Assembly: GCF_000238295.3 (NCBI RefSeq)
Contig: NZ_AHCD03000035.1
Coordinates: forward strand, 62,001-126,000
DNA: 64,000 bases
Direction: 5' to 3'
From: Pseudoalteromonas rubra
GTDB lineage: Bacteria > Pseudomonadota > Gammaproteobacteria > Enterobacterales > Alteromonadaceae
This document shows, piece by piece, positions 1 through 9,142 of this stretch. How positions within the stretch are numbered: position 1 is the stretch's first letter; each line of letters opens with the position of its first letter. Both the position numbers and the translations under genes were made by a program. Under the pieces are notes generated by a model. That model searched no databases and was not told the DNA's origin. It saw only the letters and a program-made list of their open reading frames with translations.

Positions 1-2735
1 TTGAGCTGTTTGTGAAGAAGTTCTCACCAGCGAAAAAAGCGGCTGAGAAGACGCTTGAAAAACTGATCGAGAAAATCTATCAGGAGCTGGAAAACGTTGC
101 TAACCTGGATGATGACCGTATCATTCGCATGTATGTTGATATGATCAACGCCACATTGCGTACCAACTTCTATCAAAAAGAAGCGGACGAAAGCAACAAA
201 TCTTATATTTCATTCAAGATCAACCCGCATGCGATCCCTGAGATGCCTCTGCCGCTGCCTGCGTATGAAATCTTCGTTTATTCACCACGTGTAGAAGGTG
301 TACATTTACGCGGTGGTAAAGTTGCGCGTGGTGGTCTGCGTTGGTCAGATCGTCGTGAAGACTTCCGTACCGAGGTACTGGGTCTGGTTAAGGCACAACA
401 GGTTAAAAATACAGTAATCGTTCCTGTCGGGTCAAAAGGTGGATTTGTTTGTAAGCAGCTGCCAAACGATCGTGAAGGCTTCTTTAAAGAAGGTCAGGAA
501 TGCTACAAGATGTTCATCCGTGGTCTGTTAGACATCACAGATAACATCATTCATGGCGAAATCATTCCACCGGTTGACGTAGTTCGTCACGACGAAGATG
601 ACCCATATCTGGTTGTTGCTGCCGATAAAGGGACCGCTACATTCTCTGATATTGCCAACGGTATTGCTGATGAGTATAACTTCTGGCTAGGCGACGCATT
701 TGCTTCTGGTGGTTCAATTGGTTATGACCACAAGAAAATGGGTATCACTGCGAAAGGTGCGTGGGAGTCGGTTAAGCGTCATTTCCGTGAAATGGACATT
801 GACTGTCAGACAACTGACTTTACAGCGGTTGGTATCGGCGACATGGGTGGTGACGTGTTTGGTAATGGTATGTTGCTGTCTAAGCACATTCGCCTGCAGG
901 CAGCCTTTAACCACATGCATATCTTTATCGACCCGAACCCGGATGCGGCATCGTCTTATGTAGAACGTGATCGTCTGTTCAATTTGCCTCGTTCAAGTTG
1001 GGAAGATTACAACAAAGAGCTTATTTCTGAAGGTGGTGGTGTATTCTCTCGTGCAGCTAAGTCAATCACATTGACCGCTGAGATGAAGAAAATGATTGGC
1101 ACTAAAAAAGCCAGCATGACACCAAATGAGCTGATTAAAGCGCTACTTAAAATGCCTGCTGACCTGCTATGGAACGGTGGTATCGGTACTTACATTAAAG
1201 CTAAGTCTGAATCTAATGCAGATGTGGGTGACCGTGCAAATGACGGTTTACGTATCGATGGTTCTGAACTGGGCGCGAAAATCTTCGGTGAAGGTGGTAA
1301 CCTGGGTGCAACACAGCTGGGTCGTATTGAGTTTGCCGAGAAGGGCGGGCGTATCAACACCGACTTTATCGATAACGTAGGTGGTGTGGCGTGTTCGGAT
1401 AACGAAGTAAACATCAAGATCCTGTTGAATGGTTTGGTTGCTGAAGGTGACTTGACTAAGAAACAGCGTGATGAACTTCTGTATGCCATGACTGATGAAG
1501 TATCTGAGCTGGTATTGGCAGATTGTTACCGTCAAACACATACGCTGTCTATCACTAAGTCGAAAGGTCCGGCAACGCTGAAAGAGAAAATTCGCTTTAT
1601 CCATGCATTGGAAAAAGATGGCAAGCTTGACCGTACGATTGAGTTTTTGCCTACCGATGAAGAATTGGCAGAGCGTGCTGCGGCAGGGTCAGACCTGACA
1701 CGTCCAGAGCTGTCTGTGTTAGTTTCTTACTCTAAAATGGTGCTGAAAGAGTCTCTGGTTGTTGATGAGATTTCAGAGAACCCATACTATCGTCAGCTAT
1801 TGGTAAATTCATTCCCAATCCCACTGCGTGAGCGTTTTAACGCAGCAATGGATAACCACCCACTGCGTAAAGAGATTATTGCAACGAAACTTGCGAATAA
1901 TATCGTGAACGACATGGGTTTGAACTTCATGATCCGTATGCACGAAGAAACTGGTGCAATGGAAGCAGAAATTGCGCTGTGTTACTCAATTGCCAGCGAA
2001 ATTTTTGAAATGAAAGAGACCTGGCAGTCAATTGCAGCATTGGATAACCATATTCCATCAGCAGTACAGACTGAAATGTTGTATCAGTTGCGTCGTACAG
2101 TACGTCGCACGACACGTTGGTTCCTGCGTCACCGTAACAAAGGTATGACGATTGAAGAAACCATCGCGTTCTTTGCTCCGACATTTGCTGATCTGAGCAA
2201 TAACCTGAACAACTACATGGTTGAAGATGAAAGTGCACGTTTGGCAGAAAAAGCCGATGCGCTTATCGCACAAGGTGTACCAGAGCAAATTGCTATGCGT
2301 ATCGTTTCTCTGTCTAGTCTGTTCTCTGTAATGGACTTGGCTGAAGTCGCTGCAAACTCGGGTCGCGCGATTGATGTGGTGTCTAACACTTACTTCAAAC
2401 TAGGTGCGAATATGGGTCTGCACTGGTTCCTGGATCAGATCACTGCACAACCTGTCGCTAACCACTGGCAGGCTCTGGCGCGTGCATCTTACCGCGAAGA
2501 GCTGGACTGGCAGCAACGCGCTTTGTCTGAAGTTGTATTGAACAGCTTTGAGGGAGACGACCATGATGTCGATTCACTGATCAATCAGTGGATGGAAAAC
2601 CAGTCTACCTTGTTGCTCCGCTGGCAGCAGATGCTGGCTGAGTTCAAGACCTCACAAAGCCATGATTTTGCGAAGTTCTCAGTGGCGTTGCGTGAACTGA
2701 TGCTGTTGAGTCACAACTGTGACACTTCCAAATAA
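1..2735 (+). CDS. NAD-specific glutamate dehydrogenase (large bacterial type), C-terminal part
   Basis: The reading frame is open from the first base, so the gene starts upstream of the window. About 910 C-terminal residues are present, and the full family protein is about 1600 residues. The enzyme oxidatively deaminates L-glutamate to 2-oxoglutarate and ammonia with NAD+ in the cytoplasm. The dehydrogenase core is visible near residues 100-150: GGLRWSDRREDFRTEVLGL, then KNTVIVPVGSKGGFV. A Rossmann-like segment follows around residues 430-460 (GEGGNLGATQLGR, DNVGGVACSDNE). The remaining 400 residues are the helical C-terminal region typical of this large family. A strong terminator follows 16 bases after the stop. 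No frame problem was seen. Confidence 0.93.
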   Translation, partial: ELFVKKFSPAKKAAEKTLEKLIEKIYQELENVANLDDDRIIRMYVDMINATLRTNFYQKEADESNKSYISFKINPHAIPEMPLPLPAYEIFVYSPRVEGVHLRGGKVARGGLRWSDRREDFRTEVLGLVKAQQVKNTVIVPVGSKGGFVCKQLPNDREGFFKEGQECYKMFIRGLLDITDNIIHGEIIPPVDVVRHDEDDPYLVVAADKGTATFSDIANGIADEYNFWLGDAFASGGSIGYDHKKMGITAKGAWESVKRHFREMDIDCQTTDFTAVGIGDMGGDVFGNGMLLSKHIRLQAAFNHMHIFIDPNPDAASSYVERDRLFNLPRSSWEDYNKELISEGGGVFSRAAKSITLTAEMKKMIGTKKASMTPNELIKALLKMPADLLWNGGIGTYIKAKSESNADVGDRANDGLRIDGSELGAKIFGEGGNLGATQLGRIEFAEKGGRINTDFIDNVGGVACSDNEVNIKILLNGLVAEGDLTKKQRDELLYAMTDEVSELVLADCYRQTHTLSITKSKGPATLKEKIRFIHALEKDGKLDRTIEFLPTDEELAERAAAGSDLTRPELSVLVSYSKMVLKESLVVDEISENPYYRQLLVNSFPIPLRERFNAAMDNHPLRKEIIATKLANNIVNDMGLNFMIRMHEETGAMEAEIALCYSIASEIFEMKETWQSIAALDNHIPSAVQTEMLYQLRRTVRRTTRWFLRHRNKGMTIEETIAFFAPTFADLSNNLNNYMVEDESARLAEKADALIAQGVPEQIAMRIVSLSSLFSVMDLAEVAANSGRAIDVVSNTYFKLGANMGLHWFLDQITAQPVANHWQALARASYREELDWQQRALSEVVLNSFEGDDHDVDSLINQWMENQSTLLLRWQQMLAEFKTSQSHDFAKFSVALRELMLLSHNCDTSK

Positions 2736-2750
2736 AAAATAACCCGTTAA

Positions 2751-2780
2751 AATACCCCGGCTTTGCTGGGGTATTTTTTT
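2751..2780 (+). terminator. Rho-independent terminator after the glutamate dehydrogenase gene
   Basis: An AATACCCC / GGGGTATT stem encloses a short GGCTTTGCT-type loop and is followed by a run of T. It lies 16 bases past the stop codon. Confidence 0.9.
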
Positions 2781-2798
2781 ATCTCAGATTTGAAATTG

Positions 2799-2963
2799 AT
2801 ACCAAGCTGCTTCATTAAATGAGCCATTTTGAGGCAACAAAATCTTGGCGATAACCAGACAAAAACTGTGCTGTTGAGTGTAGTGAATACAAGACTTTTA
2901 GCGCAGTTAGCGGCAGATTTTACCCTTTAAATTAGCTATGCATGAATGCGGATTGGTGTCATA
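2799..2963. repeat. Putative short interspersed (MITE-like) element
   Basis: This is a non-coding segment of about 165 bases upstream of pyrD. It has imperfect inverted ends (GATACCAAGC at the left; GGATTGGTGTCAT at the right, which reads ATGACACCAATCC on the other strand). The inner sequence, starting with TTCATTAAATGAGCC, resembles short dispersed elements that I recall from Pseudoalteromonas genomes. That resemblance is from memory and was not searched. The pyrD promoter must lie in or beside it. Confidence 0.45.
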
Positions 2964-2989
2964 CGTTACTAGGAACTTAAGGAGTCTCA

Positions 2990-4000
2990 ATGTTTTATGA
3001 TTTAGCGCGTCGTTATATGTTCAGTAAAGATGCCGAGTGGGCTCATGATTTCGCACTCGGAAACTTACGCCGCTTCGCGAATACCCCATTAAGTATGGCC
3101 TGGTCACAATCACTTCCAAAGAAACCGGTTAATTTCCTTGGCCTGGAATTTGACAATCCGGTCGGGTTAGCGGCGGGACTCGATAAAAATGCGGAATGTA
3201 TTGATGCATTCAGCCAGATGGGTTTTGGCTTTATTGAGGTGGGTACGGTCACACCCAGACCTCAGGCAGGTAACGACAAACCGCGGATTTTCAGGTTGCC
3301 TGAAGCGAACGCAATTATTAACCGGATGGGCTTCAATAATAAAGGGGTCGACAATCTGGTTAACAATGTAAAAGCAGCGCGTTATAACGGGATCCTGGGT
3401 ATCAACATAGGGAAAAACAAAGATACGCCGAACGAGCAGGGCAAAGATGATTACATTCATTGTATGCGTAAAGTGTTTGAGCACGCGTCATATATTACCG
3501 TGAATATATCTTCACCCAATACACCAGGACTGCGCGACCTGCAATATGGTGAAGCACTGGATGATCTGCTACAAAGTTTAAAGAATGAGCAGATTGACCT
3601 GATTGAGAAGCATAAAAAATCGGTACCAATGCTAGTGAAAATCGCACCCGATGTTGACGCCGTTCAGTTGCAGCAAATTGCCGAGTCATTAGTGAACAAT
3701 CGTATTGATGGTGTTATTGCAACCAATACCACTTTATCGCGAGAAGCAGTGAAGGGGTTAGAGCACGCCGAAGAAGCAGGTGGCTTATCGGGTCGCCCGG
3801 TACGTGAAAAGTCTACTCAAGTCGTGAGTGAATTGAAACGAATGACTGAAGGCAAGCTGCCTATTATTGGTGTGGGTGGGATCGACAGCGCTGCTGCGGC
3901 AAAAGAAAAGCTCAATGCAGGCGCTGACTTAGTGCAGGTTTACACTGGTTTTATCTATGAAGGACCTCAGTTGATCAAAAAGATCCTCACTGAGATCTAA
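2990..4000 (+). CDS. pyrD: Dihydroorotate dehydrogenase (quinone), class 2
   Basis: This is the fourth step of pyrimidine synthesis: FMN-dependent oxidation of dihydroorotate to orotate with quinone as acceptor, at the inner membrane. The protein is 336 residues, the usual class 2 length, and has the N-terminal helical membrane-associating segment. Visible motifs are NPVGLAAGLDKNAE (about residue 55), GTVTPRPQAGNDKPR, NRMGFNNKG, the catalytic-serine segment VNISSPNTPGLRDLQ and the C-terminal FMN-binding GVGGI and AGADLVQVYTGF segments. The ATG is preceded by AAGGAG. The gene stands alone, with a terminator downstream. Confidence 0.97.
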   Translation: MFYDLARRYMFSKDAEWAHDFALGNLRRFANTPLSMAWSQSLPKKPVNFLGLEFDNPVGLAAGLDKNAECIDAFSQMGFGFIEVGTVTPRPQAGNDKPRIFRLPEANAIINRMGFNNKGVDNLVNNVKAARYNGILGINIGKNKDTPNEQGKDDYIHCMRKVFEHASYITVNISSPNTPGLRDLQYGEALDDLLQSLKNEQIDLIEKHKKSVPMLVKIAPDVDAVQLQQIAESLVNNRIDGVIATNTTLSREAVKGLEHAEEAGGLSGRPVREKSTQVVSELKRMTEGKLPIIGVGGIDSAAAAKEKLNAGADLVQVYTGFIYEGPQLIKKILTEI

Positions 4001-4075
4001 CCAGCTGTTTTATAAGCTTATGAAATAGTTTGTAATTATTTTGAAATATACAGACTAACTCTGGCGCTAATTTGA

Positions 4076-4111
4076 AAAACGATCTCTTCTTCTCGGAAAA
4101 GATCGTTTTTT
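4076..4111 (+). terminator. Rho-independent terminator after pyrD
   Basis: The stem AAAAACGATC / GATCGTTTTT ends in a T run, 75 bases after the pyrD stop. Confidence 0.8.
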
Positions 4112-4245
4112 CCTTATAAAGATCATTTATATAGCGCGATGATCTAAAACAATTTGTTATTACAAAAATTTTTACACCGTGATAATTCGCGATATACTTC
4201 TTTACAGGTTTACACACATAACACATTGATATTGGGAGGTCCATT

Positions 4246-4773
4246 TTGCAAGCATCCAAAGAGTGGCGTTGGATAAGATGTAGCCACAGAAACAGACTGC
4301 TTGTTGATTTGGGCGAAGACCTTCAATTGTGCACGCCATTTCGCCTGAGACAGTTAACTGAAGATTCCTTGCATAGCGTCGATTTAAGTGTCGACGAAGC
4401 CGCTTTTTATCGTAACGTCTATGACTATTTACTTGGTTTTAAAGTCTGGTCTGAACCTCAATGCTGTCAGATAGCGCTTAACGCCACTGCGGCAAAGTTC
4501 CATTTGCTTCCCGTGCAAGCTAAAAGCTGGTTTTTCAAATGTTACAACGGAGGCCAGCCCTTGTGCGAGGCTGTGATTACACTTCAATCAAGATGCCAGT
4601 CAGGTGAATTCCTGATAGTTGACCATAACCAGGAAACTAGCATGTGTATTAACCTGACGCAGGGTTTCATGCTGGATGAGAACATCGAGCTGGAGCAATT
4701 TCAGGCCATCAAGGTACTGAATGACAGAGTGCACCCTCTGATCCAAACACACAAGCTGACCCAAACCGCCTGA
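4246..4773 (+). CDS. zapC: Cell division protein ZapC
   Basis: This is a 175-residue cytoplasmic protein that matches the ZapC family in length, sequence character and position between pyrD and rlmL, as in other gammaproteobacteria. ZapC binds and bundles FtsZ to stabilise the Z-ring. The opening W-x-W-I-R segment and the central WSEPQCCQIALNATAAKFHL stretch are recognisable. The start is TTG: a strong GGGAGGT site sits five bases upstream and no ATG competes nearby. The call rests on family recognition plus gene order, since ZapC has no catalytic motif. Confidence 0.87.
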   Translation: MQASKEWRWIRCSHRNRLLVDLGEDLQLCTPFRLRQLTEDSLHSVDLSVDEAAFYRNVYDYLLGFKVWSEPQCCQIALNATAAKFHLLPVQAKSWFFKCYNGGQPLCEAVITLQSRCQSGEFLIVDHNQETSMCINLTQGFMLDENIELEQFQAIKVLNDRVHPLIQTHKLTQTA

Positions 4774-4881
4774 TAGCTTTGCGCATCGCCTATACCAGAC
4801 ACTGCGCTCACCTACTCTGATATCCCAGTCTGCCACTTGCTGTGTTATACTCGCTGCAATTGAAATTATTGAGTATTTACA

Positions 4882-6993
4882 TTGCAGTTTATCGCCTTAA
4901 CGTCCATCGGAATTGAAAACCTGTTGCTTGAAGAACTTCAGTCTCAGGGACTTGAAGTCGTCAAGCAAAGCGTTGGTTCGGTCCGCTTCACTGCGGATAG
5001 CCTGGCTGTTCAAAAATTCTGTATGACAACGCGTTTTGCCACGCGTGTCATGATGCTGATTGATGAACATGAAAACATCAACAATAAAGATGACTTGTAC
5101 AAATTTGCGCGTTTTCAGGGCTGGCAGGAGTGGTTCGGTCCAAAACAAACGTTTGCGGTTGAATTCAACGGCACTAACCGGGAACTAAAGAACACTCAGT
5201 TTTCCGGTCTGGTCATCAAAGATGCCATTGTGGATTATTTTCAGGATCTGTACGAGCAACGTCCGTCTGTTGATAAACAAGAAGCCAATGTGCGCGTTAT
5301 CGCCAAGCTCAATAAACAGAAAATCGCATTATATATCGACTATTCAGGTCCACGCTTATCTGACAGAGGGTACCGAACCAAGCAAGGTCGGGCACCGATC
5401 CGGGAAAACCTGGCTGCGGCTCTCGTACAACGAAGTGGCTGGCTGAGTGATACCTCTAAGCCATTATTCGACCCATGTTGTGGTTCCGGTACTTTATTGA
5501 TTGAGGCGGCCAGTATGGCCCTGAATGTCCCAGCTAATCTGAATAAAGATTTTGCTTTCAAACGTTTGCCAGGTTTTCGTGATGCCAAATTTAAAGAGCT
5601 TAAAGCTGAATTGAAGCAGGCACAGTTGGATAAACCCTTATGGATCATAGGCCAGGACATTGATGCGCAGGTGCTGGATACAGCCAGAGGAAATGCTAAA
5701 CGTGCCGGGCTAGAGCAATATATCCGCTTCAACGATGGAGATGCCAGTCAGCTGACTTGTGTCGCTAAGCGTCCAGGCACGTTATTAAGTAACTTGCCTT
5801 ATGGTGAGCGTCTGGGCTCTATGGCTGAGCTGATTAACCTGTACCGGGGTATGGGTGAGCGCTTTAAGAAGCATTATAAAGACTGGTCGTTGGCATTACT
5901 TGGCACAGATGAAGCGCTGTTTAAAACACTTAAGCTGTCGTCTAAAAAACGCTATAAATTCAAAAATGGTCCGCTCGACGTGTCCCTTTATTTGTATGAT
6001 ATGGACGAGCGTCAGGTGGCACAAAACGAACAAGCGGGTGCGCTGCATTTTGAGCAGTCTCGGGCGTTCGCCAACCGGGTAAAAAAGAACAAACAAGCCC
6101 TGAAAAGTTGGCTCAAGAAAGAGCAAGTCGAGGCCTACCGTGTCTATGACGCGGATATTCCGGAATACAATGTAGCGGTCGATGTCTATGGAGACAGTGC
6201 CGTCGTATTTGAGTATGCAGCGCCAAAAGAAATTGATGAACTGGTTGCCAATAAGCGCCTGCAGGACGTGATCACGCTTACCGCCGAAACGTTGGATATT
6301 GACCCCTCTAACATTGCGGTCAAAGTCCGTAAAAAGCAAAAAGGTCAGGAACAATACAACGCACTCAGTAAGCAAAACCGGGTGCAAGTCGTGGAAGAAT
6401 TTGGTGCCAAATTCAAAGTTAACTTGTTTGATTATCTGGACACCGGGCTGTTTCTAGATCACCGTCTGGCCAGACGATATATTCAGCAAAATGCTAAGAA
6501 CAAGCGTGTTCTTAACTTGTTCGCGTATACTGGCAGCGCCTCAGTTCATGCGGCTCTAGGTGGTGCAAAAGCGGTGACGACGGTCGACATGTCCAAGACG
6601 TATCTCAAGTGGGCAGAAGAAAATTTTGCCTTAAACGAGTTGCGTAACCCTCGTTTTAGGTTTGAACAGGCAGACTGCCTGAAATGGCTTGAGCATGCAC
6701 AAGGTCAGTATGATTTGATTTTCCTTGATCCGCCGACTTTCTCGAATTCAAAGCGCATGAAAGAGGTCTTTGATGTGCAGCGCGATCATATCCAGCTACT
6801 TGAGTGGGTCAAAAAAATTCTCAGCCCGGGTGGCACCTTGTTATTCTCCAACAACAAACGTGGTTTTAAAATGGATGAAGTGGGGTTGATGGGACTGGGT
6901 CTGAAAGCCGAAAATGTGTCAGATCAAACCTTGTCGCCTGATTTTAAGCGTAACAAGCAGATCCACAACAGTTGGTTGATCACTCATGGCTAA
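4882..6993 (+). CDS. rlmL: Bifunctional 23S rRNA methyltransferase RlmKL (m2G2445 / m7G2069)
   Basis: This 703-residue protein fuses two SAM-dependent methyltransferases that modify 23S rRNA. The N-terminal THUMP region (about 1-155) leads into the RlmL domain, with FDPCCGSGTLLIEAA near residue 195 and SNLPYGERLG near 305. The RlmK domain carries VLNLFAYTGSASVHAALGG (about 545), a VDMS acidic loop and FLDPPTFSNS (about 615). Length and domain order match E. coli RlmL. The start appears to be TTG with only a weak ribosome binding site, so expression may be low or the start slightly different. The 3' end overlaps the next gene by 8 bases. Confidence 0.96.
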   Translation: MQFIALTSIGIENLLLEELQSQGLEVVKQSVGSVRFTADSLAVQKFCMTTRFATRVMMLIDEHENINNKDDLYKFARFQGWQEWFGPKQTFAVEFNGTNRELKNTQFSGLVIKDAIVDYFQDLYEQRPSVDKQEANVRVIAKLNKQKIALYIDYSGPRLSDRGYRTKQGRAPIRENLAAALVQRSGWLSDTSKPLFDPCCGSGTLLIEAASMALNVPANLNKDFAFKRLPGFRDAKFKELKAELKQAQLDKPLWIIGQDIDAQVLDTARGNAKRAGLEQYIRFNDGDASQLTCVAKRPGTLLSNLPYGERLGSMAELINLYRGMGERFKKHYKDWSLALLGTDEALFKTLKLSSKKRYKFKNGPLDVSLYLYDMDERQVAQNEQAGALHFEQSRAFANRVKKNKQALKSWLKKEQVEAYRVYDADIPEYNVAVDVYGDSAVVFEYAAPKEIDELVANKRLQDVITLTAETLDIDPSNIAVKVRKKQKGQEQYNALSKQNRVQVVEEFGAKFKVNLFDYLDTGLFLDHRLARRYIQQNAKNKRVLNLFAYTGSASVHAALGGAKAVTTVDMSKTYLKWAEENFALNELRNPRFRFEQADCLKWLEHAQGQYDLIFLDPPTFSNSKRMKEVFDVQRDHIQLLEWVKKILSPGGTLLFSNNKRGFKMDEVGLMGLGLKAENVSDQTLSPDFKRNKQIHNSWLITHG

Positions 6994-7216
6994 ACTTACC
7001 CTGTTTTATACCGATGGCTGTCATCTTTGCGAGCAAGCCTATGAATTGGTGTTACGTTGCGTTGCCAGTGATGCCGTACAGCATCAGGATATTGTAGAAG
7101 ATCCGCAACTGATGGCTGAATATCAGACATCGATTCCCGTACTTAAGTCAACAGACAGCGCCAGAACTTTGTTCTGGCCCTTCACAGAACAAGATATAAA
7201 AGAGTTGTTAAAGTAA
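6986..7216 (+). CDS. Glutaredoxin-family (DUF836) thioredoxin-fold protein
   Basis: This small cytoplasmic protein of 76 residues has a thioredoxin-like start (LTLFYTDGCHLCEQAYELV) with a CxxC redox pair (CHLC). It has the conserved cis-proline region SIPVLKS and the short length typical of the glutaredoxin-like DUF836 family. It overlaps rlmL by 8 bases and is followed immediately by uup, so the three are probably co-transcribed. Its exact substrate is unknown. Confidence 0.88.
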   Translation: MAKLTLFYTDGCHLCEQAYELVLRCVASDAVQHQDIVEDPQLMAEYQTSIPVLKSTDSARTLFWPFTEQDIKELLK

Positions 7217-7217
7217 G

Positions 7218-9131
7218 ATGGATTTAATCAGAATTGCACGGGCCCAACTGGCTTTTGGTACTCATCCCCTGTTAGATCAGGCTGATGCAGTTATTGAAGC
7301 GGGTGAGCGGGTCTGTATCGTCGGGCGCAACGGTGCCGGTAAGTCAACCCTGCTCAAAGTCCTTGACGGGCAAGTCCAATTGGACGATGGTGAAATTAAC
7401 CAGGTCTCCGGGCTAAAAGTGTCTCGGCTTGAACAGGATCCGCCAAAAGGGGCCCAGGGCAGTGTATTTGATTATGTAGCGGGTGGCCTGCCAGATATTG
7501 CCCAGCTGCTGATTGATTATCATAACGTCAGCGAAGCGTTGCAGACCGATCACTCGAGCAGCCTGTTGAGTCGTCTGGAACGCTTGTCCGCAGACATTGA
7601 AGCCCAGGATGCCTGGCGTTTTGAAAGTCGTATCAAGCTGGTACTGACGCAGTTGCAATTAACCGCCAATATGAAACTCGAAAAGTTATCTGGTGGTTGG
7701 CTACGTAAAGTGGCTCTGGCTAAGGCTTTGGTGAGTGACCCGGATCTGCTTTTGCTTGATGAACCGACCAACCACCTGGACATGAGCAGCGTTGAATGGC
7801 TGGAGCAGTTCTTAAAAGAATTTAAAGGCGGTATTGTTTTTATCTCGCACGACCGGGCATTTATTCGTGGTGTGGCAACCCGAATACTCGACTTAGATCG
7901 TGGTAAGCTTATTTCTTATCCTGGCGATTATGCCAAGTATCTGGATCAAAAAGCCCATGATCTGAAAGTTGAAGAGGCGCAAAATGCCTTGTTTGATAAG
8001 AAGCTCGCAGAGGAAGAGGCTTGGATCCGTCAAGGAATAAAAGCACGACGTACACGCAACGAGGGGCGAGTTAGAGCTCTTAAAGCACTGCGGGTTGAGC
8101 GTAAGCAGCGTGTTGAGCAAGTCGGCAAGACTGACTTTAACATTGAATCAGCGGAGCGTTCGGGGAAACTGGTCTTTGAGGCTCAGCATATTGGCCATGC
8201 CTTCAAAGATAAGCGCATTGTCGATGAATTCTCGACTTTGGTTATGCGTGGTGATCGTGTTGGTTTAATCGGTCCTAACGGCGTCGGTAAAACGACGTTA
8301 CTGAAAATTCTATTTGGTGATATTTCTCCGGATAAAGGTAAGGTGAAGCAAGGCGTTAACCTTGAAGTGGCCTATTTTGACCAGTATCGGGAAAAACTGG
8401 ATGAAGAAAAAACGGTTCAGGACAATGTCGCTGAAGGTAAACAAGAAGTACAAATGGGTGGTCGTAGCCGTCATGTACTGGGTTATCTGCAAGACTTTTT
8501 ATTTCCTCCTGCACGCGCCCGTACCCCGGTCAAGGCATTATCGGGGGGAGAGAAGAATCGTCTGTTGCTGGCTAAACTGTTCCTGAAACCTTCGAACGTG
8601 CTGGTGCTGGACGAGCCGACTAATGACCTGGACATTGAAACGCTTGAGCTACTGGAAGAGATCATTAACCAGTATCAGGGGACTATCCTGATAGTCAGCC
8701 ACGACAGGGAGTTTATCGATAATACCTGTAACAGTGTTTGGGCATTTGAAGGCAATGGTAAAGTGACTGAGATCGTCGGTGGCTTTAGTGATTTTGAAGC
8801 GTACCGAACACAGCAGCAGGCGCAGCAAAAAGCGTTAGAAAAGCTCGACAAAGAGAAACAACAAGCGAGCGATAACAAAAAATCTGCCAATAAAAACAAA
8901 TCCGGTAAATTAAGCTACAAATTAAAGCTTGAACTGGAAGCATTGCCGGGTAAAGTAGAGGCTCTGGAAAACGAGCTGGAAGCGCAGCAAAATCTGGTGA
9001 ATTCACCGGAGTTTTTTAAGCAAGATCCTGAAACGACCCAAACCGCGTTGAACCATTTGGCTGACCTTGAGTCCAAGCTTGAAGCCGCGTTTGAGCGTTG
9101 GGAAGAATTAGAAGCATTACAGAATCAGTAG
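7218..9131 (+). CDS. uup: ABC-F ATPase Uup
   Basis: This 637-residue soluble protein has tandem ABC ATPase domains and no membrane segment. Domain 1 has Walker A GRNGAGKST (about 35), signature LSGGW and Walker B LLLDEPTNHLD. Domain 2 has GPNGVGKTT (about 350), LSGGEKNR and LVLDEPTNDLD. A charged linker joins them, and a C-terminal coiled coil (about 550-637), which binds DNA in Uup, distinguishes it from other ABC-F proteins. Uup acts on ribosomes and influences excision of transposons. The gene starts one base after the upstream stop. Confidence 0.95.
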   Translation: MDLIRIARAQLAFGTHPLLDQADAVIEAGERVCIVGRNGAGKSTLLKVLDGQVQLDDGEINQVSGLKVSRLEQDPPKGAQGSVFDYVAGGLPDIAQLLIDYHNVSEALQTDHSSSLLSRLERLSADIEAQDAWRFESRIKLVLTQLQLTANMKLEKLSGGWLRKVALAKALVSDPDLLLLDEPTNHLDMSSVEWLEQFLKEFKGGIVFISHDRAFIRGVATRILDLDRGKLISYPGDYAKYLDQKAHDLKVEEAQNALFDKKLAEEEAWIRQGIKARRTRNEGRVRALKALRVERKQRVEQVGKTDFNIESAERSGKLVFEAQHIGHAFKDKRIVDEFSTLVMRGDRVGLIGPNGVGKTTLLKILFGDISPDKGKVKQGVNLEVAYFDQYREKLDEEKTVQDNVAEGKQEVQMGGRSRHVLGYLQDFLFPPARARTPVKALSGGEKNRLLLAKLFLKPSNVLVLDEPTNDLDIETLELLEEIINQYQGTILIVSHDREFIDNTCNSVWAFEGNGKVTEIVGGFSDFEAYRTQQQAQQKALEKLDKEKQQASDNKKSANKNKSGKLSYKLKLELEALPGKVEALENELEAQQNLVNSPEFFKQDPETTQTALNHLADLESKLEAAFERWEELEALQNQ

Positions 9132-9142
9132 TAAGGATTGAA

